Below, in pieces: positions 46,821 to 56,674 of a stretch of DNA of 64,000 nt. The notes under the pieces were generated by a model. It had not been told where the DNA came from. It ran no database searches and worked only from the letters and a program-made list of their open reading frames with translations. This DNA comes from Mycobacterium gordonae (GTDB lineage: Bacteria > Actinomycetota > Actinomycetes > Mycobacteriales > Mycobacteriaceae), in contig NZ_LQOY01000015.1 in assembly GCF_002101675.1 (NCBI RefSeq), positions 62,001 through 126,000 on the forward strand, written 5' to 3'. Within the stretch, counting starts at the first letter, position 1. Each line of letters starts with the position of its first letter. The position numbers and the translations under genes are program-made.

Positions 46821-48281
46821 ATGAGCTTCCTAGCGTTGCCGCCGGAGGTCAATTCGGGCCTGATCCTGGCCGGCGCGGGTTCGCAGCCGATGCTGGCTGC
46901 GGCGACGGCCTGGAGCGGGTTATCGGATGAATTGTTCATCGCTGCAGATTCTTTCGGTTCCATCGTGGCCGGTTTGACGGCCGCGGCCTGGCAGGGTCCG
47001 GCGGCGGCGGCGATGGCGGCCACGGCCCTCCCGTTTCGGAACTGGCTCTCCGCAGTCGCTGCGGAGGCAGGGCAGGCAGCCGGGCAGGCTAACACCATGA
47101 CCGCGCTGATCGAGACAGTGCGTTCGGCGGTGGTGCCGCCGGTTATGTTGGCGGCCAACCGATCTGAACTGGTCTCGCTCGCTCTGTCGAATCTCTTCGG
47201 GCAGAATGCGCCGTCGATTGCGACGGTCGAGGCCGCCTACGAACACATGTGGGCTGCCGACGTGTCTGCGATGTCGGCATACCACGCCGGCGCGGCGGCG
47301 GTGGCTTCGGCGCTCACGCCGTTCGCCGAGCCGATGATCAATTTCAGTGCGGGTGTGGCTAATTCGGGCTCAGGGAACATCGGCAACGCCAACCTGGGCA
47401 TCTTCAATGTGGGCAGCGGGGACGTCGGCGACCTCAACCTCGGCGCCGGTAACGCCGGGAGCACCAACATCGGCTTCGGCAACTTGGGCACGGACAACCG
47501 CGGTGTGGGGAACGTCGGCGTCGGGAACGTCGGCTTCGGCAACTCGGGGCTCGGCATGACCGCGGCCCTGAGCAACATCGGCTTCGGGAACACCGGTAGC
47601 AATAACGTCGGGTTCGGGAATTCCGGCGTCGGAAACATCGGCTTCGGCAACACCGGTCCGTTCACCATCCCCGGCTTGACCATTGACGAGCTCGGCTTCA
47701 GGGTGCCGCTGAGCGGCAGTACCGCCCCGTTCACGATCACCGGTTTCAGCGTGGACAGCTTGGGGGTAAGCCTGCCGCTGCAGGGAAGTACGGACCCCTT
47801 CGTCATCCGTGGATTCACCATTCCGCGATTCGATCTCAGCCTGCCGCTGCACGGCTCCACCGGTGACGTGACAATTCCGGGATTCACCATTCCCGGGTTC
47901 CCGCTACACGTCTCCCTGGCCGGCGGCCTGGGGTCGATCGAAGTGCCGATCACCATTGCCGGTGGCCCCGGGTACGGAAACTCCACCACCGCACCGTCTT
48001 CCGGCTTCTTCAACAGCGGCGCCGGCAGCACCTCGGGTGTCGGAAACATCGGGTCCGCTATTTCGGGCTTCTGGAACCAGGTACCTGACTCGTTGCCCGG
48101 AGGACTTTCGGGCTACTACAACGTCGGGCAACTCACCTCCGGCCTGCTGAACGTGGGCAACACCGTCTCCGGCGTCTACAACACCAGCGCCCTGAGTCTC
48201 CTGGCACAGGCCTTCGACTCGGGTGTGAGCAATATCGGCCGGCAGCTCTCGGGTTACTTCTTCACCGGTAGCCGCGCTTGA
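46821..48281 (+). CDS. PPE family protein, MPTR type
   Basis: The 486-residue protein has the N-terminal PPE domain (about 1-180; [29 protein letters not shown]). Then comes a short MPTR region with NxGxGNxG repeats (about 190-280). After that are three or four roughly 27-residue strand repeats ([45 protein letters not shown]), then a C-terminal segment ([20 protein letters not shown]). It is an ESX-5-type surface/secreted protein. No PE partner lies upstream. The 3' end overlaps the convergent CMD gene by 20 bp. Confidence 0.9.
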   Translation: MSFLALPPEVNSGLILAGAGSQPMLAAATAWSGLSDELFIAADSFGSIVAGLTAAAWQGPAAAAMAATALPFRNWLSAVAAEAGQAAGQANTMTALIETVRSAVVPPVMLAANRSELVSLALSNLFGQNAPSIATVEAAYEHMWAADVSAMSAYHAGAAAVASALTPFAEPMINFSAGVANSGSGNIGNANLGIFNVGSGDVGDLNLGAGNAGSTNIGFGNLGTDNRGVGNVGVGNVGFGNSGLGMTAALSNIGFGNTGSNNVGFGNSGVGNIGFGNTGPFTIPGLTIDELGFRVPLSGSTAPFTITGFSVDSLGVSLPLQGSTDPFVIRGFTIPRFDLSLPLHGSTGDVTIPGFTIPGFPLHVSLAGGLGSIEVPITIAGGPGYGNSTTAPSSGFFNSGAGSTSGVGNIGSAISGFWNQVPDSLPGGLSGYYNVGQLTSGLLNVGNTVSGVYNTSALSLLAQAFDSGVSNIGRQLSGYFFTGSRA

Positions 48282-48822
48282 GCAGGTGTTTGGCTCCGGC
48301 GTTCATCGCCTCCGGTCCGGCGACGTCGAAACCGAAGGCATTGGCCAGCCGGTTGGTGATGCCGAAGACCAGGGCGACGTTGAGCGCGTCGGTAATCTGC
48401 TGCGGAGTAACGCCTTCGGCCAGCGCGGCGCGGATGTCGTCCGGGGTGCAGGGCTTCGTCAACATGCGCAACGTGGCGCGCAGCGGCTCGCTGATGGGTG
48501 CGGTGTCCAGGTCTGCGAGGACGGCTTGCACGGTGGCCGGATCACCGTATGCCTGGCTGGATGTGGCGGAGTGCGCGGCGACGCAGAATGAGCACTGGTT
48601 GGCCTGAGAGACGACGGCGGCCATCAGCTCGCGGTCGCCGACGGACCATTGCGACGGTCCGCGCATGGCCTCGTGCGTCAGTGGCCCGGCGCCATAGAAG
48701 TCGGCGCGGTACAGCGCCAGCTTGACGGCGTCGACCACGGGCTGGCGGGTCATCAGCCGGATCACCGCGAACAGTGCCTTGGTCGGAAGGGAATGGCCCC
48801 GGTCCAGGACGGTCAGCCTCAT
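48262..48822 (-). CDS. AhpD/CMD-like protein
   Basis: The 186-residue protein has the AhpD core with Cx2C in [14 protein letters not shown] and a catalytic-type His following. It is likely a thiol-dependent peroxidase-like or decarboxylase-fold protein; the substrate is unknown. ATG 48822 overlaps the upstream gene stop (ATGA), so it is co-translated with the small CMD-like protein. The 3' end overlaps the PPE gene. Confidence 0.82.
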   Translation of the reverse strand: MRLTVLDRGHSLPTKALFAVIRLMTRQPVVDAVKLALYRADFYGAGPLTHEAMRGPSQWSVGDRELMAAVVSQANQCSFCVAAHSATSSQAYGDPATVQAVLADLDTAPISEPLRATLRMLTKPCTPDDIRAALAEGVTPQQITDALNVALVFGITNRLANAFGFDVAGPEAMNAGAKHLLKRGYR

Positions 48823-49133
48823 CGGTCCGTCGCCTCTGCGAGAGCGGCCAGTGCGCTGTCGTACTGGCGGCTGGCCTGGCCGACGGCGGCGCAGACGGCG
48901 ATCTCGAAAATCTGGTCTTCGCTGTACCCCGCGGCCCTGACGGCGGCGACGTCGTCGTCGGTCACCTGGTAGCAGCGGTGGGCGACCTTGTCGACCAGCC
49001 TGCTTAGCGGCCCGCTGGGTGCGGTGTTGTCGAACGCGGCCCGGCGCAGCTCAGCGGGTGTGTGCGCGTCGCTGTCGAGGATGCGGGCGATCAGGGCCCG
49101 ATGCAATTGGCTGATGTCAGTCATCGTGGTCAT
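48819..49133 (-). CDS. small CMD-like partner protein
   Basis: The 104-residue helical protein (MTTMTDISQLHRALIARIL) has blocks VAHRCYQVTDDDVAAVRAAG and DQIFEIAVCAAVGQASRQYD that resemble the AhpD helical fold, but it lacks the Cx2C pair. It is probably a structural or non-catalytic subunit for the overlapping CMD protein. ATG 49133 follows AGGGGGAA at short spacing; a GTG/ATG upstream is less likely. Confidence 0.65.
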   Translation of the reverse strand: MTTMTDISQLHRALIARILDSDAHTPAELRRAAFDNTAPSGPLSRLVDKVAHRCYQVTDDDVAAVRAAGYSEDQIFEIAVCAAVGQASRQYDSALAALAEATDR

Positions 49134-49192
49134 ATTCCCCCTTTCTGTCATGACGACGAATGGCCAGCCACTGATGTGACGAGACCCGCGTG

Positions 49193-49531
49193 ATGACCGA
49201 GAATTGGCCGGTGGCTCCGCTCGATGTGAACCCGGCCGAGTTGTCGGCTGCGGGGCAGGAGCTGGCCGGAGACGAGAACGGCCTGGTCGCCGCCCTGTCA
49301 GCGTTGACGGCCGGGCTTTCGGGGGTGAATCCCGGCCAAGACCCGCTGGGGCAGGAGTTTGCCCGGGGTTATCGGCGTAGGGGTGGGGGGTTGCTCATGG
49401 CGGGCGCGGCGGCGGTCAGCGCGGCTCAGCGCCTGGCGTACGGAATCAGGAAGCAGCCTGGACGACGTCGCGGACGCTATCCCGCCACTCCTTGTGCGCG
49501 AGGAGCAAATCTACGAATAGCAGCCGAGTGA
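49193..49531 (+). pseudogene. WXG100/ESX-substrate-like ORF, truncated or frameshifted
   Basis: ATG 49193 (GTG 49190 alternative) encodes a helical start (LDVNPAELSAAGQELAGDEN, VAALSALTAGLSGVNPGQDP, LMAGAAAVSAAQRLAYGI) like mycobacterial WXG100-type proteins. After YGI the expected rest is replaced by basic low-complexity sequence. In the neighbouring frame from 49452, SSLDDVADAIPPLLVREEQI then YE-stop reads like genuine protein. A frameshift or small deletion near 49450 would explain both. It is divergent from the CMD pair. Confidence 0.45.
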
Positions 49532-49709
49532 TATCACCGGCGATAGCACTTTCCAGAGACGGGTGCCACCCGACTCCAGGTACAGAAGTGACGCATGTAA
49601 CCCCGCACGCGCGACAGCCCCGGCATCAAGCCCATGACAACAGATTCAACATCGGTTGGCCGGCAGCACTCGCGCCGTAAGCTCTCGCCTCGACCTCGAC
49701 CTCGCTCCC

Positions 49710-52700
49710 CTACTGCGCAACCGGCAAGTCCGGGCACAACGTCATGTAGCCGACTTTGGGCGATATCCACTGCTGCCAGTCCTCGTGGCTGACGTTCGAC
49801 GTCAGCTTCGAACAGAGCAGTGTGACAGTCGCATCGAGCGGGGTGGGCGAAAGTCGCACGGTGGTGTCGGCACTGCCGGAAGCCAGGCTCCGCCCGTCGG
49901 GACTGAACGCGACACTGAGGACGGCGTCGGTGTCGCTCCACAACGGTTGGCCCAGCGGGTGCGCATGGTTCAGGTCGTCCAGGTTCCACAACTGCACCGC
50001 GTGGTCCGCACTGCCGGACGCCAGCGTGTGGCCGTCGGGGCTGAAGGCCACCTGATACACGTAACCGGTGTGCCCGTGCAGCGGACGGCCCAGCGAGCTC
50101 GGGCGCGCCGGGTCGGTCACGTTCCACAGCAACACGGTGTCATCGCCACTGCCCGACGCAAGCGTGCGCCCGTCGGGGCTGAACGCCACGCTGAAAATGG
50201 AGCCCATGTACTGGCGAAAGGGCTGACTCAGCGCGACCGCATGGTTACGGTCGGTGACCGTCCATAACCGGATAGTGGCATCGTCGCCCCCGGAGGCCAG
50301 GGTGCGCCCGTCGGGACTGAAAGCGACACTGCGCACCGGCGCGCTGTGACCGGTAAGTGGCCCGCCCAACGGCACTGGGTGCGAAACGTCCGAGACATCC
50401 CACAACCGGACGGTGCCGTCGTCACCGCCCGCGGCCAGGGTGTGCCCGTCGCGGCTGAACGCGACGCTGCGCACCGGCGCGCTATGACCGGTCAACGGCC
50501 CACCCGACGGAACCGGATGCGCCACGTCCGCGACATCCCACAACCGGACGGTGCCGTCGTCGCCGCCGGAGGCCAGGGTGTGTCCGCCGGCATTGAACGC
50601 GACGCTCTGCACGGCGCCGGTGTGACCCCGCAGCGGCTGGCCCAGCGCTCGCGGGTGTACCGGGTCCGCGACTTCCCACAGCCGGACGGTGGCATCGTCG
50701 TTGCCGGAGGCCAGCACCCGCCCGTTGGGACTGAACACCACACTGTGCACCGCGCCGGCATGCGTCTGCAGCGGCAGCGCGGTGTCGAGATTCCACAGCT
50801 GGATGTTGCCGTCCTGACTTCCGGAGGCCAATGTGCGCCCGTCCGGGCTGAAGGCGATGCTGGGCACGTTTCCGCTGTGCCCCGACAGCGGTCCGCCCAA
50901 CGGACCGGCGTGCGCCGGGTCTGTGACGTCCCACAATCGCACGGTGTCGTCGTCGCTACCGGAGGCCAGGACATGCCCGTCGGGACTGAACGCCAGGCTT
51001 TGCACGATGCCGCTGTGTCCGAGCAGGGGTCCGCCCAGTTGCCTGGGGTGTGCCGGGTCGGCGAGATCCCACAACTGGATGTCGCCGTCACCACTGCCGG
51101 AGGCGAGGGTCCGCCCGTCTGGGCTGAAGGCCAGATCCTGCACGAAACGGGTGTGGCCCAAAAGGGGTTCGCCCAGCGGGACAGGCCGCGCCGGGTCGGC
51201 GAGATCCCACATTCGCACCATGCCGTCGGCGCCCCCGGACGCCAGGATCCGGCCACCGGGACTGAACGCCACACTGGCCACATCGGCGCCCTGAACCTGC
51301 AGCGGCGAACCCAGCGGACCCGCATGCCCCGGGTCGGCGACGTCCCACAACCGCACCGTCCCATCACCGCCACCGGAGGCCAGCACCCGCCCGCCGGGGC
51401 TGAACGCCACACTGGCCACACCGGCGCCCCGGCCCTGCAGGGGCCCGCCCAGCGGACCCGCATGCCCCGGGTCGGCGACGTCCCACAACCGCACCGTCCC
51501 ATCACCGCCCCCGGAGGCCAGCATCCGCCCGTCCGGACTGAACGCCACACTGGCCACAGCGGCGCCTGCACCGAGCGAGACCAGTGCCCGTGGGTGCGCC
51601 GGATCGGCGACGTCCCATAAGCGCACAGTGCCGTCGCCGCCGCCGGAGGCAAGGACGTGCCCGTCGGGACTCATCGCCACGGCGCCGACCGGCGCGGGCG
51701 TGGTGATGATGATGCGAGTGTTGTTCAGCACGCTGGCGGCGGTGTACAGCGCTCCGCGGCCGGCAGCAGGGTCCGAACGCAACCGCTGCGCCGCCAGCGT
51801 GGCGGTCAGCGCGCGAATGTCGCTGTCGGTGAAGGTTCCGGAAAACACCGCAGCGGCTTGGGAATCCAGTTCGGCGGCCAGAGCGTTGCGCGCTTCCCGG
51901 GTGGCTTGCCGGTACATCACCACCGCCACCGCGGCACCGATGACGGCGATGACGGCGATGACGGACGTTCCGGCCAGCACGGCGCGCAGGATGCGGCTTC
52001 GCTGTCGCAGTGCCGCCGCGCTGTCTTGAGCCTGTTCGCGCGCTTGGGTTTCCGCGGCGGCGAGCTTCTTCGCAGCGTCGAGTTCGGCTTGTTGGCGCTG
52101 CTTTTCCAGCGCGGCCTGTTCGTTCTCACGCTGCCGCGAGGCGAGCAGGTAGTCGCGGACGTGGTTGAGACGGTCCCCGAATCCTGGCTTGGCAATCAGG
52201 TTTTCGGCCGCGGTCAGGCGCGGGCCGGGCAGCAGCCAGGCATCCTCGCGGTGTTCTTTGTGCCATTCTGCGGCACTGCGTTCCAGCGCGTCGGTGGCCT
52301 TGAGGTCTTCACTCTCTTCGGCCAGCCAGCCGGCCAGCTCTTCCCATTGGCGCAGCAGGCTTTCCAGTGCGACCTCGACGACTACCTCACCGTCGCGCAG
52401 GTCCTTCATCAGCAACCGCCGGGCGATGAAACGCTCCAGCAGCGAATGACTGTCGGCCGGCAGGTCGTCCCAGCGCGCCAGCCGTCGCATCGGCTGGTCG
52501 TTGTCGGGATTGATGGTGGCCAGCCAGGGGATGAACGCCGCCCGAAGCCGGCGCAGTTGCTCGGCACGCTCACCGGGTTCCGACGACAGCAGCTCGTGGA
52601 TCTCGGCTTGTACGACGCCGTCGATACCGCCCCGCTCCTCATAGGGCTTGGCGGTCAGCCGGCCCGTCGACCCGTAGTCGCGGTACAACCATGCCAGCGT

Positions 52701-54479
52701 CAGAGACAGCAGCGGCAGCGTGTCCGCGCCGACGGTGGTGTCGGCGAGCAGGCGGCGCACCAGATCCTCGTCGAGGTACAGCGGACGTCCACCGTCGGTA
52801 GATCGCTGCGCCGGTCCGGTGATCACGCTGTGGAACTGCGTCGCGTCCATCGGCCGCAGGTCGAACTGCCTGGTCTGCAGTCCGGCAAGGGCAGGAGCGG
52901 TCTGCATTACCTCGTAGCGGTCGGTGCGGATGGTCGCCGCCACGATGAACGGCAGCCCGTCCTGGCCGTCGCCACCGAGGGCCAGATCTCGTATCAGCGC
53001 CAGCAACCCGGCGGCCTCGCCGCCGGCGTCGGCGGTGAACAGCTCCTCGGCTTGATCCAGCGGCAACACGATCGTCGGCGGCTGGCGCTCGGCGGCCGCG
53101 TCGAGTACACCCCCGGCGTTGCGGCATTCCAGCAGCCAGGTCCGCAGCGCCGCCGCGTCACCGCGGGTACAAGCATTCTTGATGTCACCCAGCGGCGGCT
53201 CGAGAAGGCCGAGTCGTTGGCGCGTCGCGCAAATCGCCTGCGCCAGACCGCACGCTCCGGTGAGCGCCCTGAGCTCGGGCCGCACGATGTCCAGCACCAG
53301 ATAGCTGCGCTTATCTCTTTGCAGCCGGGGCACGATACCGGCCCGCAGGAAACAGGACTTGCCCGCTCCGGACGCGCCCAGCACGACGAACAGCGTCTCG
53401 TCGCTCTCCCGCATCCCGTGCAGCGCGTCCATCGCCCGGACCAGCTCGGCGTCGCGACCGAAGAACACTCCCGCGTCGACCGGCTGGAAGGTCTCCCAGC
53501 CCCGATACGGCGGCCGGTCCGGCTCCGAGGGCGGTGGCCAGGGGAACGACGCCGCGCCGATGCCGCTCTGCATCGTGTTTGCCAGTCCAGGCATAGCGCC
53601 GGTTCGAGGTGACACCACGGGTGCGGGCGCCTCGATGCGCTCTCCGCCTGTCTCCCCGCGCCGCGGCGTCGCCAGGGCGGCCGCCGCGGCCACAGCCAAC
53701 TCACCCGCGCTCGGGTAGCGATCGGCAGGGTCCTTCGCCATGCCGCGGGCGACGACGTCGTCGAAGCCGACCGGCACGGCGGGTTGCCGCTCACTCGGGC
53801 GCGGCGGCGGCGTCGTCAGATGCGCCGTCATCTGTTGTGCCACAAGGTCACCGGCGAACGGCCGTTCTCCGGTGAGACATTCGTAGAGCACGCAGGCCAG
53901 CGCGTACACATCGGTGCGGGCATCGGCGACGTCGCTCATCAACCGTTCTGGAGCCATGTAGGCCCAGGTGCCGACGGTGCGGCTCGCGGTGGTCAGTTTG
54001 GATGCCGAATTGTCCTGTGCGATACCGAAATCGATCAGGTAGACGAAGTCGTGGTCGGTCATCAAGGCGTTGGATGGTTTGACGTCGCGGTGCACCAGGC
54101 CGCTGGCGTGAGCGGCATCCAGGGCGGCGGCGATCTGTTCGACGACCCGCACGGCTCGCTCGGGAGCCATCGGACCGTCTCGCCGCAGCGCGGCATCCAC
54201 GTCAAGTCCATGGATGATCGGCATCACCAGATACAGACGTCCGTCGATCTCGCCGGTGTCGTGAATGGGAATGATGTGGGGCTCGGTCAGCCGCGCTGAG
54301 ATCAGCGCCTCTCGGCTGAACCTCTCCCGGAATCCCGGGACGCGACTGCGCTCGCCGGGCAGGATCTTGATGGCCACGTCGCGTCCCATGACGGTGTCGT
54401 GCGCCTTGTAGACCTCGCCCATGGCGCCCTGGCCGATCAGCTCGAACAATTGGTATCGACCGAATTCGCTCGCTTCCAA
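49710..54479 (-). CDS. Ser/Thr kinase-STAND NTPase-14x WD40 membrane protein
   Basis: The 1589-residue protein starts at TTG 54479, about 9 nt after GGAAGGGAAG. Order: active Ser/Thr kinase (1-270; VAIK K38, HRDVKPSN D132, DFG 150-152, APE near 178); linker; STAND-type NTPase (about 335-700; P-loop GASGAGKS at 368-375, Walker B IVLPLDQAEELF); coiled coil (about 775-820); one membrane helix (about 828-855); then 14 WD40 repeats (from about 930; SVAFSPDGRTLASGSGD, TVRLWDVADP), enough for two seven-blade propellers, and a short tail. The kinase and NTPase are inside and the propellers outside if the helix spans. The fusion suggests a sensor, signalling or defence role. Substrate and ligand are unknown. 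Confidence 0.93.
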   Translation of the reverse strand: MEASEFGRYQLFELIGQGAMGEVYKAHDTVMGRDVAIKILPGERSRVPGFRERFSREALISARLTEPHIIPIHDTGEIDGRLYLVMPIIHGLDVDAALRRDGPMAPERAVRVVEQIAAALDAAHASGLVHRDVKPSNALMTDHDFVYLIDFGIAQDNSASKLTTASRTVGTWAYMAPERLMSDVADARTDVYALACVLYECLTGERPFAGDLVAQQMTAHLTTPPPRPSERQPAVPVGFDDVVARGMAKDPADRYPSAGELAVAAAAALATPRRGETGGERIEAPAPVVSPRTGAMPGLANTMQSGIGAASFPWPPPSEPDRPPYRGWETFQPVDAGVFFGRDAELVRAMDALHGMRESDETLFVVLGASGAGKSCFLRAGIVPRLQRDKRSYLVLDIVRPELRALTGACGLAQAICATRQRLGLLEPPLGDIKNACTRGDAAALRTWLLECRNAGGVLDAAAERQPPTIVLPLDQAEELFTADAGGEAAGLLALIRDLALGGDGQDGLPFIVAATIRTDRYEVMQTAPALAGLQTRQFDLRPMDATQFHSVITGPAQRSTDGGRPLYLDEDLVRRLLADTTVGADTLPLLSLTLAWLYRDYGSTGRLTAKPYEERGGIDGVVQAEIHELLSSEPGERAEQLRRLRAAFIPWLATINPDNDQPMRRLARWDDLPADSHSLLERFIARRLLMKDLRDGEVVVEVALESLLRQWEELAGWLAEESEDLKATDALERSAAEWHKEHREDAWLLPGPRLTAAENLIAKPGFGDRLNHVRDYLLASRQRENEQAALEKQRQQAELDAAKKLAAAETQAREQAQDSAAALRQRSRILRAVLAGTSVIAVIAVIGAAVAVVMYRQATREARNALAAELDSQAAAVFSGTFTDSDIRALTATLAAQRLRSDPAAGRGALYTAASVLNNTRIIITTPAPVGAVAMSPDGHVLASGGGDGTVRLWDVADPAHPRALVSLGAGAAVASVAFSPDGRMLASGGGDGTVRLWDVADPGHAGPLGGPLQGRGAGVASVAFSPGGRVLASGGGDGTVRLWDVADPGHAGPLGSPLQVQGADVASVAFSPGGRILASGGADGMVRMWDLADPARPVPLGEPLLGHTRFVQDLAFSPDGRTLASGSGDGDIQLWDLADPAHPRQLGGPLLGHSGIVQSLAFSPDGHVLASGSDDDTVRLWDVTDPAHAGPLGGPLSGHSGNVPSIAFSPDGRTLASGSQDGNIQLWNLDTALPLQTHAGAVHSVVFSPNGRVLASGNDDATVRLWEVADPVHPRALGQPLRGHTGAVQSVAFNAGGHTLASGGDDGTVRLWDVADVAHPVPSGGPLTGHSAPVRSVAFSRDGHTLAAGGDDGTVRLWDVSDVSHPVPLGGPLTGHSAPVRSVAFSPDGRTLASGGDDATIRLWTVTDRNHAVALSQPFRQYMGSIFSVAFSPDGRTLASGSGDDTVLLWNVTDPARPSSLGRPLHGHTGYVYQVAFSPDGHTLASGSADHAVQLWNLDDLNHAHPLGQPLWSDTDAVLSVAFSPDGRSLASGSADTTVRLSPTPLDATVTLLCSKLTSNVSHEDWQQWISPKVGYMTLCPDLPVAQ
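49850..51690. repeat. WD40-encoding DNA repeats
   Basis: About 14 units of roughly 117-138 bp, each with variants of the bases encoding VAFSPDGRTLASG and DGTVRLWDV. Units near 51290-51520 are almost identical (a block around TCGGCGACGTCCCACAACCG repeats), indicating recent duplication within the gene. Confidence 0.8.
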
Positions 54480-54579
54480 CCGACGCGCTTCCCTTCCGTT
54501 GCCCGCGACACCCGCGGGTTACGCACATTGAACCGGGCCGGGGTGCGTCGATGTGGGGAAATCGCGCGATGTAGCCGAC

Positions 54580-56028
54580 TCAGAACGACAAGCCCGAGTA
54601 CATCAATCCGTTCGGGTCGTACTGCTGGCGCACCGAAGCCAGCCGCGACAGGTTGGACCCGAAGTACCGCGACGCCGGCGTGTTGGGTTCCAGATAGTTG
54701 ACGTAGCCGCCGGCCGAAACCTGTTGCACCGTCGTGTGCGCGGTGGCCACCCACGTGCTGGCCGTCGATGTCTGCCCGCTGCCGTTCTCGACGTACCACT
54801 GCGCGACGGCGGCGTGGCGGCGCCACGGGAACGCCGAGCCGGCCGGGTCGACGTCGCCGACCGCGCCGCTCAAGGTGTCGACGATGACCGACGCCCGACC
54901 GCCGGCCGGTGGCCACTTTCCGAGAGCGGCGACAATCGCTTGTGCCGCAGTCGAATTCATGGTGCCGATCACGTCGGACCCGGCAACGAAGCCGCGCGGC
55001 GAGCTGGTCGCGCTGCCGCCGGCCAGGTACATCACCAGATCCATGTGGGTCATGGTCTTGTGCTCGGTCGCGGTCGGCTGCGCCCCGACCGCGGAGGTGA
55101 TGGCCTGCGCCACCGCCTTACCCGAGCCCGCCGGGCAGGTCGCCAGCACGTGACAATCTCCTGTTGCCGAGCCCGTGGTCCCCGCGACCGACAGATCGAC
55201 CAGCCCCCAGGTGTTACGGTCCGCGGCCGAAAGCCAGGTCTGCCAGCCGGTCAGCACCTGCGCGCCGGCGGCGGGGGCGAAATCGACTCGCACCACGTCG
55301 GAGTCCGAGGTGAAGAAGGTTGCGAATGTCAGAGACGTGGTCACCCCGAAGTTGCCGCCGCCCCCGCCGCGCAGCGCCCAGAACAGATCGGGGTGCTCCT
55401 CGGCTGACGCGGTGACCGTTTCGCCGCTGGGCAAGACCACGGTGGCCGACCGCAGCGCGTCACATGTCAACCCGGCGTGCCGGGAGTCGGCGCCCATCCC
55501 GCCGCCCAGTGTCAGCCCGGCCGTCCCGACGGTGGGGCAGCTGCCGGTGGGAATCGCGCGGCCGGCAGATGCCAGCGCCTGCTGCACGGTGTACAGATCC
55601 GTCGCTGCGGGCACCGTGACGGTACCGGCGGCGCTGTCGACGCTGACGCCACCGGTCAGCCCGCGCAGGTCCAGGACCATGGCGCCGTTGGCGCTCGACG
55701 CGCCGGTGTAGGAGTGCCCGCCGCCGCGCGGGGCGATCTTGAGCTTGTTGGCTGCCGCGAACGCGAGGGCCTTCGCGACGTCGGCGGCGGAGGTGACCAC
55801 CACGACCGCCGCCGGCGTGGCGGCGTTGTAGTTGGAGTTGAAGATCTGCTTGGCGGTGGTGAAGGAGGCTCCGTCGGCGGGGATCAACACCTTGCCGCCG
55901 ATCGAGGAAGCCAGGCCGCTCCACGCGCCAGTGGGTTCCGCCCACGCCAGCGGCCGCGATATTCCAAACAGTGCCGAGCCCGCCAACGCTCCAGCGGCCC
56001 CCCGAAGAAATGCCTGGCGAGAGATCAT
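54580..56028 (-). CDS. secreted FAD-linked oxidoreductase (BBE type)
   Basis: The 482-residue protein has an N-terminal signal (SRQAFLRGAAGALAGSALFG), an FAD-binding PCMH domain with PRGGGHSYTGAS (candidate flavin-linking His) and GTAGLTLGGGMG, and a C-terminal berberine-bridge-like end (YVNYLEPNTPASRYFGSNLS). The signal resembles a Tat leader but with RQ in place of RR. The family oxidises sugars, lipids or alkaloids; the substrate here is unknown. I use ATG 56028; ATG 56037 is 3 codons earlier. It is divergent from the secreted protein at 56243. Confidence 0.88.
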   Translation of the reverse strand: MISRQAFLRGAAGALAGSALFGISRPLAWAEPTGAWSGLASSIGGKVLIPADGASFTTAKQIFNSNYNAATPAAVVVVTSAADVAKALAFAAANKLKIAPRGGGHSYTGASSANGAMVLDLRGLTGGVSVDSAAGTVTVPAATDLYTVQQALASAGRAIPTGSCPTVGTAGLTLGGGMGADSRHAGLTCDALRSATVVLPSGETVTASAEEHPDLFWALRGGGGGNFGVTTSLTFATFFTSDSDVVRVDFAPAAGAQVLTGWQTWLSAADRNTWGLVDLSVAGTTGSATGDCHVLATCPAGSGKAVAQAITSAVGAQPTATEHKTMTHMDLVMYLAGGSATSSPRGFVAGSDVIGTMNSTAAQAIVAALGKWPPAGGRASVIVDTLSGAVGDVDPAGSAFPWRRHAAVAQWYVENGSGQTSTASTWVATAHTTVQQVSAGGYVNYLEPNTPASRYFGSNLSRLASVRQQYDPNGLMYSGLSF

Positions 56029-56242
56029 GAGCCGCATTGTTCTTCGCGGTGCCATCGAATGCGATCCTCGTGCAACGTGTCGCGCACAGCGTGACGCGAT
56101 TGTGTCCGCGTGGCGGCAAAACGCCGGTCCTGCGAAACCTTTACGCCATCGTGTCCCGAATGAGACTGTGAAGGACAAAGGTTCGAGAGGTCGCTTGAGT
56201 GCCGCCAGAGGGTGCTCTCCAACAATCCTGAGGGAGCCCACC

Positions 56243-56674
56243 ATGCAGCCATGGCGTCATCAACCGCTGACCGTTCGATTACTCGCCGGCACCGCCTGCC
56301 TGTTGACCGCGGGCGCCGCGTTCGCCGCCCCGGCCGAGGCCAGCCCCGTCGACGACGCATTCATCACCGCGCTGAGCAACGCCGGCATCAACTACGGCGA
56401 CCCGATCAACGCCGAGAACCTGGGCAAGTCGGTCTGCCCGATCCTGGCGCAGCCGGGCGGCTCGTTCAACACGGCGGCTTCCCGGGTCTTCGCCAGCCAG
56501 AGCGGCATGTCGCCCGAGATGGCCGGCATGTTCACCACCATCGCGATTCAGATGTACTGCCCGTCGGTGATGGCCGACGTCGCGGCCGGCAAGGTGCCGG
56601 GCGCGCTGCAGCAGATTCCCGGGGTCGGCAGCATTCCGGGTCTGGCCAACATCCCAGGCATGCCGGGGTCTTAA
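56243..56674 (+). CDS. small secreted DUF732-like protein (Rv3354-like)
   Basis: The 143-residue protein has a signal peptide (LLAGTACLLTAGAAFAAPAE), then a helical domain FITALSNAGINYGDPINAEN with two Cys (SVCPILAQ, MYCPSVMAD) that probably form a disulfide. The end is Gly/Pro-rich (IPGVGSIPGLANIPGMPG). It fits DUF732 of secreted mycobacterial proteins; the role is unknown. ATG 56243 follows TGAGGGA. Confidence 0.85.
   Translation: MQPWRHQPLTVRLLAGTACLLTAGAAFAAPAEASPVDDAFITALSNAGINYGDPINAENLGKSVCPILAQPGGSFNTAASRVFASQSGMSPEMAGMFTTIAIQMYCPSVMADVAAGKVPGALQQIPGVGSIPGLANIPGMPGS

Noticed and set aside
49850-51690. Regular DNA repeats considered as a CRISPR or minisatellite
   Set aside because: They are in-frame WD40 codons with coding-type variation between units.
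51657-53612. 651-codon plus-strand frame inside the kinase-STAND-WD40 gene
   Set aside because: It is antisense to the NTPase and coiled-coil part and has no recognisable fold.
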